Assembly: GCF_013004645.1 (NCBI RefSeq)
Contig: NZ_JABEME010000001.1
Span: forward strand, 310,001-374,000
Direction of reading: 5' to 3'
DNA from: Stenotrophomonas africana
GTDB taxonomy: Bacteria > Pseudomonadota > Gammaproteobacteria > Xanthomonadales > Xanthomonadaceae
DNA length: 64,000 nucleotides
Shown piece by piece: positions 1-8,827 of the stretch (within the stretch, counting starts at the first letter, position 1; every line of letters starts with the position of its first letter). The notes beneath the pieces were generated by a model. The model saw only the letters and a list, made by a program, of their open reading frames with translations, was not told the origin of the DNA and ran no database searches. A program made the position numbers and the translations under genes.

Positions 1-289
1 CGATGAGGTCTGCGCCAACTACGCCACGCGGCTGTCGCTGCGCCTGGACCTGCGCCAGCAGCGCCCGGTCTGGGAGCGCATCGATGCGCTGCTCGACCGC
101 CATCGCCCGGGGCGCACGCCGCTGCGCCTGGACCTGCTGCTGAAGGGTCCGCACGGCGGCGTCGCCGGCATGCTCGATGTGTCCGGGCAGAGCGCGGTGC
201 GCATCGATTCCAAGCTGATGGAGGCACTGCGCGCCGATCCCGCCGTGCGCACACTGAAGGTGCGCTACAGCCCGCCGTGGGCCAGCTGA
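1..289 (+). CDS. dnaE: DNA polymerase III alpha subunit, C-terminal end (partial)
   Basis: The first codon in frame is at base 2 and the frame reads 95 residues to a TGA at 287-289, so only the extreme C-terminus is present. The visible part (LRLDLRQQRPVWERIDALL early, KLMEALRADPAVRTLKVRY near the end) fits the C-terminal domain of the replicative polymerase catalytic subunit, which contacts tau and the clamp. The identification rests on this short tail plus the nearby accA, a common partner of dnaE in gammaproteobacteria. The polymerase active site lies outside the window. Confidence 0.82.
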   Translation, partial: DEVCANYATRLSLRLDLRQQRPVWERIDALLDRHRPGRTPLRLDLLLKGPHGGVAGMLDVSGQSAVRIDSKLMEALRADPAVRTLKVRYSPPWAS

Positions 290-345
290 GGTCGGCTCCT
301 CCGTATTCCTGTTTTTCCCGTTCCAGTCATCAAGGACGATTGCCA

Positions 346-1215
346 ATGAAGACCCTGCTGTTCCCGTTCGCCGCCGCGCTGGCCCTGGCCGCCTGTTCGC
401 CCTCGAAGGTCGAGTTCCAGATCGACAACCCGACCGATGCGCCGCTGGCCCTGAGCATTGATGGCAAGGACCTGCCGGTCGCCGCACAGGGCTCGCGCCC
501 GATCTCGCTGGCCGTGGGCGAGCATCGCCTGCACACCGACAAGCTCGGCGACGTGCGCTTCATCGTCTACGTGGACGGTCGCGGCGGCCTGATCAACCCG
601 ACCCTGAGCGAGTACGTGATCGCCCGCGAGATCTATGTCACCGACGAGAGCAAGCTGAAGAACTTCGGCACCGGCAAGGCCGGCATCGAGCTGGGCGGTG
701 TCGACTTCGAAGGCCCGTTCGAGAAGAGCCACGAACTGTTCATCGACAAGACCTGGACCTACGGCGTGCGCGAACCCTTCCCGAAGGAAAAAGTGGTGGC
801 CCACGTCGACGCCAGTGGTGGCCAGATCGTGGCCAAGGTGTTCACCGCGCCGGACTTCATCGCTTACGTGGAAGAAGGCATGGGCGAGCCCGGCGCGTTC
901 AAGCGCGAGCAGCCGGCCGGCTACGTGGCCCCGGCGTTCAGCCTGGAACCGGCCCCGGCCAGCCTGCCGGCGCTGGTGCCCGCCTTCGAGGCCCACGCCG
1001 CGCCGCTGCGCGAGGTCTATGCGCGCTGGCTGAAGGCGACCACCGCCGATGAACAGAAGGCTCTGCGCAAGCAGGACTTCGCCGCGCAGATGGCCTTCAC
1101 CTCGGCCACCGCCACCCTGGGCAGCGGGCTGGGACGTGAAGCCAACGAGGCCTACAACGACTTCGTTTCCCAGCGCAGCCAGCTGATGGGCCGCAGCGCG
1201 CTGGTGGTGCCCTGA
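346..1215 (+). CDS. Predicted outer-membrane lipoprotein of unknown function
   Basis: 289 residues. I start at ATG 346 because an AAGGA-type ribosome site lies just before it (332-339) and the protein then begins with a compact lipoprotein signal, MKTLLFPFAAALALAAC, with an LAAC lipobox. An upstream in-frame ATG at 277 would overlap dnaE and bury the signal. The mature part opens with a beta-rich stretch (KVEFQIDNPTDAPLALSIDG) that looks like an extracytoplasmic immunoglobulin-like fold. I do not recognise a named family. It lies between dnaE and accA on the same strand, 56 bp after dnaE, and may be co-transcribed with dnaE. Confidence 0.75.
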   Translation: MKTLLFPFAAALALAACSPSKVEFQIDNPTDAPLALSIDGKDLPVAAQGSRPISLAVGEHRLHTDKLGDVRFIVYVDGRGGLINPTLSEYVIAREIYVTDESKLKNFGTGKAGIELGGVDFEGPFEKSHELFIDKTWTYGVREPFPKEKVVAHVDASGGQIVAKVFTAPDFIAYVEEGMGEPGAFKREQPAGYVAPAFSLEPAPASLPALVPAFEAHAAPLREVYARWLKATTADEQKALRKQDFAAQMAFTSATATLGSGLGREANEAYNDFVSQRSQLMGRSALVVP

Positions 1216-1328
1216 GCTGACTGGCACGCCCCGCCCGGCTGCGCTACCGTCGCCTTCCAGACGAGGGCGTACGGGTGGTTCGCACGCATTCGGCTAGAAT
1301 TCCCCTCTTCTTTACACGACGGCTTCCG

Positions 1329-2288
1329 ATGAATCCGAACTACCTCGACTTCGAGCAACCCATCGCCGACCTGGAAGCCAAGATCCAGGAACTGCGCAAC
1401 GCCAGTGCCGGGCCGGCGGTCAATGTCGAGGCGGAAGTGCACGCGCTGCAGGACAAGCTGCGCATGCGCACCGCGCAGATCTTCCGCAACCTGACCTCGT
1501 GGCAGGTGCTGCAGCTGGCCCGTCACCCGTCGCGTCCGTACACCGCCGACTACCTCCGCGTCATGTTCGATGAGTTCCAGGAGCTGGCCGGCGACCGTGC
1601 CTTCGCCGACGACAAGGCGATCATGGGTGGCCTGGCCCGCATCAACGGCCGTGCAGTGATGGTGATCGGCCACCAGAAGGGCCGCGACACCAAGGAAAAG
1701 ATCAAGCGCAACTTCGGCATGCCCAAGCCGGAGGGCTACCGCAAGGCGCTGCGCCTGATGAAGATGGCCGAGCGCTTCGGCCTGCCGGTGCTGACCCTGA
1801 TCGACACCGCCGGCGCCTGGCCGGGCATCGACGCTGAATCGCGCGGCCAGTCCGAAGCGATCGCGCGCAACCTGATCGAGATGGCCGAGCTGAAGGTGCC
1901 GATCATCTGCACCGTGATCGGTGAGGGCGGCTCCGGCGGTGCGTTGGCGCTGGGCGTGGGCGACCGCACCGTGATGCTGGAGTACTCGGTGTATTCGACC
2001 ATCACCCCGGAAGGCTGCGCCTCGATCCTGTGGAAGGACGCCGGCAAGGCCAAGGACGCCGCCGAACAGCTGGGCCTGACCGCCCCGCGCCTGAAGAGCC
2101 TGGGCCTGGTCGACAAGGTCGTGCGCGAGCCGACCGGCGGCGCCCACCGCAACCCGACGCAGATGGCCAAGCGCCTGAAAGCGGTGCTGCTGAACGAACT
2201 GGACGCGCTGGACAAGCTGTCCACCGAACAGCTGCTGGAACAGCGCTACGCGCGCCTGCGCAGCTACGGCACGTACGAAGCAGCCTGA
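1329..2288 (+). CDS. accA: Acetyl-CoA carboxylase carboxyltransferase subunit alpha
   Basis: 319 residues, the same length as E. coli AccA, from ATG 1329 ([19 protein letters not shown]). With AccD it forms the carboxyltransferase that moves CO2 from biotin-BCCP to acetyl-CoA, the first committed step of fatty acid synthesis. The crotonase-type core is visible: [36 protein letters not shown] and the oxyanion-type glycine stretch [15 protein letters not shown]. It ends in a helical tail. It is followed by two SMAG repeats and a strong symmetric terminator, so transcription probably ends there. Confidence 0.97.
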   Translation: MNPNYLDFEQPIADLEAKIQELRNASAGPAVNVEAEVHALQDKLRMRTAQIFRNLTSWQVLQLARHPSRPYTADYLRVMFDEFQELAGDRAFADDKAIMGGLARINGRAVMVIGHQKGRDTKEKIKRNFGMPKPEGYRKALRLMKMAERFGLPVLTLIDTAGAWPGIDAESRGQSEAIARNLIEMAELKVPIICTVIGEGGSGGALALGVGDRTVMLEYSVYSTITPEGCASILWKDAGKAKDAAEQLGLTAPRLKSLGLVDKVVREPTGGAHRNPTQMAKRLKAVLLNELDALDKLSTEQLLEQRYARLRSYGTYEAA

Positions 2289-2289
2289 G

Positions 2290-2349
2290 GTAGTTCCGGC
2301 CGCTGGCCGGCATGCAGGTAAGCCTGGTAGTGCCGGCCGCTGGCCGGCA
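2290..2349 (+). repeat. Two tandem SMAG (GTAG-headed) palindromes
   Basis: Two direct copies, 2290-2313 and 2327-2349, both start GTAG and carry the stem CCGGCC-GCT-GGCCGG. They differ at one base after the header (GTAGTTCC versus GTAGTGCC). The layout matches the SMAG class of short intergenic palindromes known from S. maltophilia. They sit right after the accA stop codon. Confidence 0.85.
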
Positions 2350-2370
2350 AACACGGAGGAGATTGCAGAA

Positions 2371-2405
2371 ACGAAAGAGCCGGGCATTTTGCCCGGCTCT
2401 TTCGT
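2371..2405. terminator. Bidirectional intrinsic terminator between accA and the CopD-like gene
   Basis: A 16-bp stem (left arm ACGAAAGAGCCGGGCA, right arm its complement) closes on a 3-nt T loop. The A-rich start and T-rich end make it usable on both strands, as expected between these convergent genes. Confidence 0.85.
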
Positions 2406-2420
2406 TTGTGCCCTGACGGC

Positions 2421-2443
2421 ATCCACGCATGGCGTGGATCTAC
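2421..2443 (-). repeat. SMAG palindrome, minus orientation
   Basis: Read on the minus strand it is GTAG followed by ATCCACGCC-ATGCGTGGAT, a hairpin of the GTAG family with a stem sequence different from the copies at 2290-2349. The same stem recurs at 24116 and 39166. Confidence 0.8.
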
Positions 2444-2463
2444 CGGGTGCAGATGACCTCGCC

Positions 2464-2919
2464 TCAGAACGGCTTGGCCAGCACCAGCCACACGATCGGA
2501 ATGAAGGCCAGCAGCGGGATCTCGTTGATCCAGCGCAGCGCGCGCGACGACGGCAGCGCCCTGCCCTTGGCCACGCCCTTGAGCAGGCGGCCGATCCAGC
2601 CGAAGTACACCAACAGCAGCACCACCAGCCCCAGCTTGGCGTGCAGCCAGCCGGCGCCGCCGGGCGCGACCATGGTCGGGAAATCGGGGATGACCCTGTA
2701 GCCCAGCCACAGCACCAGACCGAGCAGGAATGCCAGGCCGAACATCGAGTGGCCGAAACGGTACAGGCGCAGGCCCATCAGCTGCAGGCGCTCGGTCACC
2801 GCCGGCTGGCCTGCGGTCTCGGCCAGGTTCACCAGGATGCGCGGCAGGTAGAACACCGTGGCCATCCACGCCACCACAAACACGATGTGGAAGGTCTTGA
2901 CCCAGTAGTAGCTCTGCAT
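2464..2919 (-). CDS. CopD/HemJ-family inner-membrane protein
   Basis: 151 residues, four hydrophobic segments. The N-terminus (WVKTFHIVFVVAWMATVFYLP, then RILVNLAE) has the His-containing first helix and the FYLPR signature shared by HemJ, the oxygen-independent-type protoporphyrinogen IX oxidase, and by small CopD-like proteins. By family, the likely role is a haem-associated inner-membrane step of haem synthesis. The assignment as HemJ rather than a generic CopD homologue is inference. The start at 2919 gives a normal-length protein; a longer frame upstream overlaps the next promoter. It converges with accA. Confidence 0.7.
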   Translation of the reverse strand: MQSYYWVKTFHIVFVVAWMATVFYLPRILVNLAETAGQPAVTERLQLMGLRLYRFGHSMFGLAFLLGLVLWLGYRVIPDFPTMVAPGGAGWLHAKLGLVVLLLVYFGWIGRLLKGVAKGRALPSSRALRWINEIPLLAFIPIVWLVLAKPF

Positions 2920-3066
2920 GCGCTCGCTCCGGCGGCTGGCGTAGGTGGGCGGCCATTCTCGCATGCCGTGGCGAAGCCGCTGCAGGCACGCACGCCGCGA
3001 CACATCGACGCATGGCGCGTCGCAACACCGTACGATAGGCGCCGTTTTCCCGATCGCGCACCGCCC

Positions 3067-3657
3067 ATGGACAAGACCTACGACGCCGCCTACTTCCAAC
3101 GCTGGTACCGCCGTGCCGACATCGGCGGCAGCGCCCGCCTGGCGCGCAAGGTCGCCTTGGCCGTGGCCAGTGCCGAGTACTACCTGGAGCGGCCGATCCG
3201 CAGTGTGCTGGACATCGGCTGCGGTGAAGGCGCCTGGCGTGCGCCCCTGCTGAAGCTGCGTCCGAAGGTCGAATACCTCGGCTTCGACAGCAGCGAGTAC
3301 GCTGTGCGCCGCTACGGCAGGACCCGCAACCTGCACATGGCCCGCTTCGGCGATTTCGCCTGGCTGCGGCCCTGTGCCCCGGTCGACCTGCTGATCTGCT
3401 CGGACGTGATGCACTACGTGCCCGACCGCGAGCTGCGTGCAGGACTGGCCGGCGTGGCCGAGCTGACCGGCGGCGTGGCCTTCCTGGAGACCTTCGCCGC
3501 CGAGGATGCGTTCGAGGGCGACCACGACGGCTTCCAGGCCCGCCCGGCGCGCTGGTACCGCCGCACGCTGGCCCGGCACGGCCTGCAGCCGGTAGGGTCG
3601 CACTGCTGGCTCGGCCCCGCCCTGGCAGGCGATACGGCGGCTCTGGAACGGATGTGA
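3067..3657 (+). CDS. Class I SAM-dependent methyltransferase
   Basis: 196 residues, cytoplasmic. Motif I VLDIGCGEGAWRAPLL (about residues 48-63) is the SAM-binding glycine loop. YLGFDSSEYAV is the acidic motif II, and LLICSDVMHYVPD is motif IV/V. The N-terminal YDAAYFQRWYR segment resembles small Methyltransf_11/23-type enzymes. The substrate cannot be told from sequence. It is transcribed divergently from the CopD-like gene, with a 147-bp gap. Confidence 0.85.
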   Translation: MDKTYDAAYFQRWYRRADIGGSARLARKVALAVASAEYYLERPIRSVLDIGCGEGAWRAPLLKLRPKVEYLGFDSSEYAVRRYGRTRNLHMARFGDFAWLRPCAPVDLLICSDVMHYVPDRELRAGLAGVAELTGGVAFLETFAAEDAFEGDHDGFQARPARWYRRTLARHGLQPVGSHCWLGPALAGDTAALERM

Positions 3658-3750
3658 ATCCGGATTCATTATTTTCAGCGAACTTAACCTGCGGGACACC
3701 CGGATGGGATATGCTGCGCGGCAACATATGACCATACATATTCGGTCGTC

Positions 3751-5058
3751 ATGCTCTATCAACTGCACGAACTGACCCGCAACCTGCTCGCCCCCTGGGT
3801 GCACCAGGCCCAGGCCAACGCCAGGTTCTTCGCCAACCAGGGCCACTGGTGGTCGCAGATGCCCGGCGCTGATCGCCTGGCGGCGGTCAATGAACTCTTC
3901 CACCGCATCGGCAAGGATTACGAGAAGCCCGAGTGGGGCATCAACGAAATCGACGTCGATGGCGAACGCGTGCCGATCGTCGTGCACGAGGAAGTAAGCA
4001 AGCCGTTCTGCAAGCTGCTGCGCTTCAAGCGCCACAGTAATGAAGCCGACCAGCTGCACACCATGCTCAACCAGCCGTTCGTGCTGGTGGTGGCGCCGCT
4101 GTCCGGCCACCACGCCACGCTGCTGCGCGATACCGTGCGCACGCTGCTGCGCGACCACCGCGTGTACGTCACCGACTGGGTGGATGCGCGCATGGTGCCG
4201 GCCAGCGAAGGCGAATTCGGCCTGGACGACTACATCGCCTACATCCAGGAATTCATCCGCCACCTCGGCGTGGAGCGCCTGCACGTGGTAAGCGTGTGCC
4301 AGCCGACCGTACCGGTGCTGGCCGCGGTTTCGCTGATGGCCAGCCGTGGCGAACCGACGCCGCGCACGCTGGTGATGATGGGTGGCCCGATCGATGCGCG
4401 CTGCAGCCCGACCGCAGTGAACAACCTGGCCACGCAGAACCCGCTGTCGTGGTTCGAGAACAACGTCATCCACACCGTGCCGGCAAGTTATCCGGGTGCC
4501 GGCCGCCGCGTGTACCCGGGCTTCCTGCAGCACGCCGGCTTCCTGTCGATGAACCCGAGCCGCCACTTCAGCTCGCACTGGGATTTCTACACCGACCTGG
4601 TCAAGGGCGACCTGGAAGACGCCGACGCGCACCGTCGTTTCTACGACGAGTACAACGCGGTGCTGGACATGCCGGCCAAGTACTACCTGGATACGATTTC
4701 CGTGGTGTTCCAGGACTTCCTGCTGCCGCGTGGCGAGTGGGTGGTCAACGGCGAGAAGGTCGATCCGTCGGCGATCCGCGATACCGCGCTGCTGAGCATC
4801 GAAGGCGAGCTGGACGATATCGCCGGCCTCGGCCAGACCGAAGCCGCGCAGGCGCTGTGCACCGGCATCGACGCTGACCGCCGCGAGCATTTCATCGTCG
4901 AAGGCGCGGGCCACTACGGCATCTTCAGCGGCCGTCGCTGGCGCGAAGTGGTGTACCCGAAGGTGCGCGACTTCTTCGCCGCGCATGCCGAAGCACCGGC
5001 GGCGAAGGCCGCGAAGAAGAAGAGCAACGTCACCCCGTTGCGCCGAAAGGCGGGATAG
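3751..5058 (+). CDS. phaZ: Intracellular polyhydroxybutyrate depolymerase
   Basis: 435 residues. It is an alpha/beta hydrolase of the intracellular PhaZ type, which hydrolyses native PHB granules to oligomers or monomers. The nucleophile elbow is SVCQPTV with Cys at 183, and the catalytic His lies in GAGHYGIFSG at 388, with an acidic pair in GELDDIAG near 355. From memory, these positions coincide with the Cys-Asp-His triad of Ralstonia PhaZa1, which uses Cys instead of Ser. The tail is Lys-rich (KAAKKKSN, LRRKAG). No PHA synthase gene is in the window. Confidence 0.88.
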   Translation: MLYQLHELTRNLLAPWVHQAQANARFFANQGHWWSQMPGADRLAAVNELFHRIGKDYEKPEWGINEIDVDGERVPIVVHEEVSKPFCKLLRFKRHSNEADQLHTMLNQPFVLVVAPLSGHHATLLRDTVRTLLRDHRVYVTDWVDARMVPASEGEFGLDDYIAYIQEFIRHLGVERLHVVSVCQPTVPVLAAVSLMASRGEPTPRTLVMMGGPIDARCSPTAVNNLATQNPLSWFENNVIHTVPASYPGAGRRVYPGFLQHAGFLSMNPSRHFSSHWDFYTDLVKGDLEDADAHRRFYDEYNAVLDMPAKYYLDTISVVFQDFLLPRGEWVVNGEKVDPSAIRDTALLSIEGELDDIAGLGQTEAAQALCTGIDADRREHFIVEGAGHYGIFSGRRWREVVYPKVRDFFAAHAEAPAAKAAKKKSNVTPLRRKAG

Positions 5059-5068
5059 CTCGCCTCTG

Positions 5069-5146
5069 GTAGATGCCAACCTTGGTTGGCGCTCTACCAT
5101 GAATCCCAGTATCTGATGGATGGCGCCAACCAAGGTTGGCACCTGC
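5069..5146. repeat. Inverted pair of SMAG-like palindromes
   Basis: GTAGATGCCAACCTTGGTTG at 5069 forms one hairpin (TGCCAACC/GGTTGGCG) ending CTACC. A second hairpin, GGCGCCAACC-AAGGTTGGCAC, occupies about 5121-5146 in opposite orientation. The two can also pair with each other. It lies between convergent phaZ and the sensor gene and may serve as transcript end protection. Confidence 0.75.
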
Positions 5147-5179
5147 CAAAGCGAAGCCCACCAAAGCGTGGATTTCCGC

Positions 5180-6169
5180 TTACAACCGCACCAGCAGGTT
5201 CTTGGCGATCAGCCCATGCAGCTTGCCGATGCCGCGTGCCAGATGCATCGTCAGCAGCAGCAACAACGCGCCGACAGCAGCAACCACGATCGCCACCAGC
5301 GGCGAGGCCGCCATCGGCAGCACGTTCACATCGTTGATGTAGATGCCGGGGATGTCGCCACTGAAGATGGCCGCAACCGGTGCCCAGATCAGGCTCAGCG
5401 ACAGCGACAGCAACGTCACCGCGAGGGTGAAGTAGATGACGCCCAGCGGCAGCATCAGCACGAAGTACAGCAGGGTCAGCCAGGTGCGGCCATCGGTGAA
5501 CATGTCGCCGATGCGCTGCAGCCACGTGCGGCTGCGGTCGGTGTAACGCGGGCGGCGCGGCATGCGTTCGCCCAGCAGCGCTTCCACCAGCCGTCCTTCC
5601 AGCAGCGCCAGCCCGCGCACCGAGCCGAAGAACAGCACGGTCAACGGAATGCCGACGATCAGGATCAGCAGGCCCAGTGACAGCGACAGGCCGGTGACCA
5701 CCCAGGTGAAGAAGAAGATGCCGGTGGCCAGCGACAGCAGCATGTAGAACAGCGCGCCATAGGTGTGCGGATCGGTCACCACGCCGAAGAAGCGCGCCAG
5801 CAGCGAGCGCTGCACCGGCACCGGCAGCGGTGCAGCTGGCTCGACGCCACTGGCTTCGGCCGCCGCACGCAGCACCGGTGCGGTATCCGCACGCGGCGTA
5901 CGCAGCGCGCGGTTCACCGTCACTTCGGTCTCGCGGTAGATCTCGGCCACTTCGTCCGGCGCGCCATAGCTGCCGGCAACGTCCGCGATCACCTCGGCCT
6001 CGCTGCGGCCGAGCTGCGCCGCCAGCTCCGAACGCAGGTACTCCTCGGCGTCGTACAGCGCGTCCTGCACCATCGCCGGGTCGGCACCTTCCAGTGCCGC
6101 GCGCAGCTGCGCCAGGTACTGCGGGATGGTCGTGGGCAGGGCTCGGCCTGCCAGGCTCGGGTCGTTCAT
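5180..6169 (-). CDS. HAAS/sensor-domain membrane protein, partner of PadR
   Basis: 329 residues. The N-terminal 60 residues (YLAQLRAALEGADPAMVQDALYDAEEYLRSEL) look like the helical HAAS/DUF1700 domain. The rest is a PF13796-like putative sensor region with four or more membrane segments (about 135-200 and 235-325). Its ATG overlaps the PadR stop codon by four bases (TCAT on the plus strand at 6166-6169), so the two are translationally coupled. PadR-HAAS pairs typically act as signal-responsive repressor modules; the signal here is unknown. Confidence 0.8.
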   Translation of the reverse strand: MNDPSLAGRALPTTIPQYLAQLRAALEGADPAMVQDALYDAEEYLRSELAAQLGRSEAEVIADVAGSYGAPDEVAEIYRETEVTVNRALRTPRADTAPVLRAAAEASGVEPAAPLPVPVQRSLLARFFGVVTDPHTYGALFYMLLSLATGIFFFTWVVTGLSLSLGLLILIVGIPLTVLFFGSVRGLALLEGRLVEALLGERMPRRPRYTDRSRTWLQRIGDMFTDGRTWLTLLYFVLMLPLGVIYFTLAVTLLSLSLSLIWAPVAAIFSGDIPGIYINDVNVLPMAASPLVAIVVAAVGALLLLLTMHLARGIGKLHGLIAKNLLVRL

Positions 6170-6531
6170 TGCGGTACCCCCTCCAACACGGAATCGACGG
6201 AATCGCGGGTGGCCTGCCAGGCCTGGCGCCACTGCGCCAGCACCTCGCGGCCACGTTCATTGATGCGGTAGTAGCGCCGCGGCGGTCCGCTGCTGGACGG
6301 CTCCACATGGCTTTCCAGCAGACCGGCGCCTTCCAGGTTGCGCAGCACCGGGTACAGCGCGCTCTGCTTGCCGCTCAGCACGCCCTCGCCCACCCGCTCC
6401 AGCTCCTTGGCAATGAGGTAGCCGTACAGCGGCTCCCCGGCCCGGGCCAGCACCGCCAGCAGGGCCAGCGACACCGTTCCGGCGCTGAGCTCCTTCTGGA
6501 ACTTCTTCAGGTGGACATCGTCCTCGGACAT
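6166..6531 (-). CDS. PadR-family transcriptional regulator
   Basis: 121 residues. A short winged helix (LALLAVLARAGEPLYGYLIAKELE ... SALYPVLRNLEGAGLLESH ... RRYYRINERGREVLAQW) is the classic PadR N-terminal domain with a brief C-terminal dimerisation helix. A GGAGGG ribosome site precedes ATG 6531. It probably represses its own operon with the sensor gene, through the inverted repeat just upstream. Confidence 0.9.
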   Translation of the reverse strand: MSEDDVHLKKFQKELSAGTVSLALLAVLARAGEPLYGYLIAKELERVGEGVLSGKQSALYPVLRNLEGAGLLESHVEPSSSGPPRRYYRINERGREVLAQWRQAWQATRDSVDSVLEGVPQ

Positions 6532-6542
6532 GACCGGCCCTC

Positions 6543-6567
6543 CACTACGTTGAAGTCCACAGTAGTG
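6543..6567. promoter_or_regulatory. Candidate PadR operator
   Basis: CACTAC (6543-6548) and GTAGTG (6562-6567) form a perfect 6-bp inverted repeat with a 13-bp spacer, 12 bp upstream of the padR start codon. Position and symmetry suggest autoregulation. The spacing differs from the best-known PadR sites, so this is inference. Confidence 0.4.
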
Positions 6568-6751
6568 CGAAGTTCGGTATAGCGAATGTGTCGTTAGTCA
6601 CTCTGCCGGTTGGCGAGGGCCGGATGACCACCTGGCCGGCAGGCCCATTGGCTTGCTTGTCCCTCTGCGAGCCGCGGCATACCGTCGTCTTCCAACAGCG
6701 CAGCGGCTGATCCAGCTCCTGCGAGCACGACGATCCCGGGAATATCCACTT

Positions 6752-7219
6752 ATGACTGAGTTTTATTATTGCGACTTCTGGTTTGGCGCAAAGAAGTCCG
6801 CCCGAAACATAATCAGTGAATCCGAAGCCCAATCGAGACATGAGAGCCTGGCTCGCTATACGGTTCTCGTTGGCTCCCCCACCACGCCATCAGCGATTAT
6901 CGATGTGCTGTTGGACAAAGAAATGATTGGCGTCGACTTTCTGGATGAACACCTAAGGAAGCGCCTGTCGTATCAGTTCCAGCAGGTGGCACCGGACAAG
7001 CTGTTCCTGAGCATGGTGGTTTACACGGAATTCGCTGGAAAGAGCGACAACGTTGCTGAAGGAACCTGCTATATCTTCAACGAAGATGGTCGGCTCTTCA
7101 TAGAGAAATTCTCGCCCCATCATGTGGAAGAGTGTTCAACTACGCACGACCCAATAGGCAACTACGAGCCTGTTCCTGTCTTCGGCCATTACTCCGGTCT
7201 AATTGCAGAAGAAAGATAG
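6752..7219 (+). CDS. Low-GC orphan protein of unknown function
   Basis: 155 residues from ATG 6752 (MTEFYYCDFWFGAKK). Base composition is visibly lower in G+C and codon choice is less biased (many TTT, TTA, AAA, ATA codons) than in all neighbours, which suggests recent acquisition. No ribosome site, signal peptide or membrane segment is obvious. The sequence is soluble, mixed alpha/beta, with LDKEMIGVDFLDEHLRKRL in the middle and an acidic, aromatic end. I recognise no family. A longer in-frame start at 6653 is possible but falls in GC-rich DNA lacking coding character. Confidence 0.6.
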   Translation: MTEFYYCDFWFGAKKSARNIISESEAQSRHESLARYTVLVGSPTTPSAIIDVLLDKEMIGVDFLDEHLRKRLSYQFQQVAPDKLFLSMVVYTEFAGKSDNVAEGTCYIFNEDGRLFIEKFSPHHVEECSTTHDPIGNYEPVPVFGHYSGLIAEER

Positions 7220-7349
7220 ACGTTGATGCCAGGCCGATTGAATCGTCCAAGAGGCGGCGCGCAGGCTGACGCGATTGCCCTACATATCGCTTGGCGATGT
7301 GGTCTCTAGTCGCGCAGAATCAAAGCCTCGTTCATGTTCCGGGGTTCCC

Positions 7350-8252
7350 ATGCCGCACCGTCGTCGCCTTGCCCTGACCGCCCTCGCCCTGGCCTGCCTG
7401 TTGCCCGCCATGGCCAGCGCGGCCTCGCCTTACCGCAGCCCGCAGCAGATCCTGGACGCTTCGGCCGCCAGCGACTGGCGCACGCCGGACCCGGCCAACC
7501 TGCTGTACATGGACCTGCCGGCCGGACGGGTGATCATCGAGCTGGCGCCGCAGTTCGCCCCGCGCCATGTCGCCAACATCCAGACCTTCGCCCACGAGCA
7601 CTTCTGGGACAGCACCAGCATCTACCGCTCGCAGGACAATTTCGTGGTGCAGTTCGGTGATGCCGACGCCGATGACGCCGCCAAGGCCAAGCCGTTCGGC
7701 AGTGCCGCGCGCAAGCTGCCGGCCGAGTTCGAGCGCGCCAGCGCCGGACTGAAGGTGAGCGTGCTGCCGGACCGCGATGGCTGGGCTCCGCAGACCGGTT
7801 TCGTCGACGGCTTCCCGGTCGGCCAGGACCCGCAGGCCGGCAAGGCCTGGCTGGCACACTGTTACGGCATGCTCGGTGCCGGCCGCAGCAACGAGGAAGA
7901 CAGCAGCATCGGTGCCGAACTCTATGTGGTAACCGGCCAGTCGCCGCGCCAGCTGGACCGCAACATCACCCTGGTCGGCCGCGTACTGAAGGGCATGGAA
8001 CTGCTCAGCGCGATCCCGCGCGGCCCGGCGCCGATGGGCTTCTACACCGACCCGAAGCTGCGTACGCCGATCGTGTCGATCCGCCGTGTCAGTGATGTGC
8101 CGGCGGCCGAGCGCACGCCGATCCAGGTACTGCGTACCGACTCGAAGACCTTTGCCGATACGGTGGAGGCGCGTCGCAATCGCGTGGATGATTTCTACAA
8201 GCGCCCGGCGGGGCATATTGACCTGTGCAATATCCCGGTGCCGGTGCGGTAG
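7350..8252 (+). CDS. Periplasmic cyclophilin-type peptidyl-prolyl isomerase
   Basis: 300 residues. The start at ATG 7350 gives an Arg-rich n-region and hydrophobic core ending ASA, a type I signal peptide. The cyclophilin domain follows ([22 protein letters not shown], then [15 protein letters not shown], a variant of the usual FxxQGGD, and [13 protein letters not shown]). A 40-residue insertion in the catalytic region and a C-terminal extension after IVSIRRVSD make it longer than PpiA. The predicted role is proline isomerisation in the periplasm. Activity is uncertain because the active-site strand is divergent. Confidence 0.85.
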   Translation: MPHRRRLALTALALACLLPAMASAASPYRSPQQILDASAASDWRTPDPANLLYMDLPAGRVIIELAPQFAPRHVANIQTFAHEHFWDSTSIYRSQDNFVVQFGDADADDAAKAKPFGSAARKLPAEFERASAGLKVSVLPDRDGWAPQTGFVDGFPVGQDPQAGKAWLAHCYGMLGAGRSNEEDSSIGAELYVVTGQSPRQLDRNITLVGRVLKGMELLSAIPRGPAPMGFYTDPKLRTPIVSIRRVSDVPAAERTPIQVLRTDSKTFADTVEARRNRVDDFYKRPAGHIDLCNIPVPVR

Positions 8253-8266
8253 GAGCCTGGCTTCCT

Positions 8267-8819
8267 GCGCGTGGCGCGTGCTGAAGGTGCTTCACTGTTC
8301 ATGGGCGTTACTTTTCTTTGTACGCAAAGAAAAGTAACCAAAAGAAACGTTCCGCCGGCCGCGAGCCGGTGCTGCGCACCGGTGCCCTGCGCTCCTCGGC
8401 CCGTCGAGGGACGGCGCGGGAACTCGCTGCGCTCAGACACCCGCGCCTCTTCGCCCTCGCCGGACCTGCGGTGCTCGGCTCGCTCAAGGCGGACCCAAGA
8501 TCAAAGGCAGAAGCGGTCGCTTCGCTCGCCGGGCCCGGCCCGGCACTACCAAGCATCGTCGTGCAGCTGTGGCTCTTGACCTTGGGTCCGCCTTGAGCGA
8601 GCCGAGCATCGCAGGGGAATCAGGGGCGAAGAGGTGCCGATGTCTGAGCGCAGCGAGTTCGGCACCGTCCCCTGATTCACCGAGAAGCGCAGGGGACCGA
8701 CGTGCGAAGCACGGCGGCTCGCGACCTGGCGGCGCGTTTCTTTTGGTTACTTTTCTTTTCGCGCGAAAAGAAAAGTGACACCCATGAACAGTGAAGCACC
8801 TTCAGCACGTGCCACGCGC
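8267..8819. repeat. 553-bp imperfect palindromic element with hairpin-bearing termini
   Basis: The left arm (8267-8349) and right arm (8735-8819) are near-perfect inverted repeats of about 85 bp. Each contains its own hairpin: 14-bp stem with TACG loop at 8307-8338, and a loopless 28-nt palindrome at 8749-8776. Inverted homology continues inward, for example 8468-8504 against 8576-8612, so nearly the whole segment can fold on itself around about 8540. A GTAG-headed GC-rich hairpin (minus, about 8529-8549) lies near the centre. It has no credible gene. It fills the gap between convergent cyclophilin and EamA genes, ending 9 bp from the EamA stop. I know no name for it. Confidence 0.85.
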
Positions 8820-8827
8820 TAAACGCC

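Noticed and set aside
1279..1300. A promoter for accA using TAGAAT at 1295-1300
   Set aside because: The -10-like hexamer is present, but no -35 at a suitable spacing was found.
2464..5142. A long minus-strand open frame extending beyond the CopD-like gene across phaZ
   Set aside because: It is a high-GC antisense frame; phaZ on the plus strand has family-wide conservation and the proper catalytic residues.
8271..8778. Several short open frames inside the 553-bp palindrome
   Set aside because: They read through inverted repeats and mirror each other on the two strands; no ribosome sites or conserved protein features.
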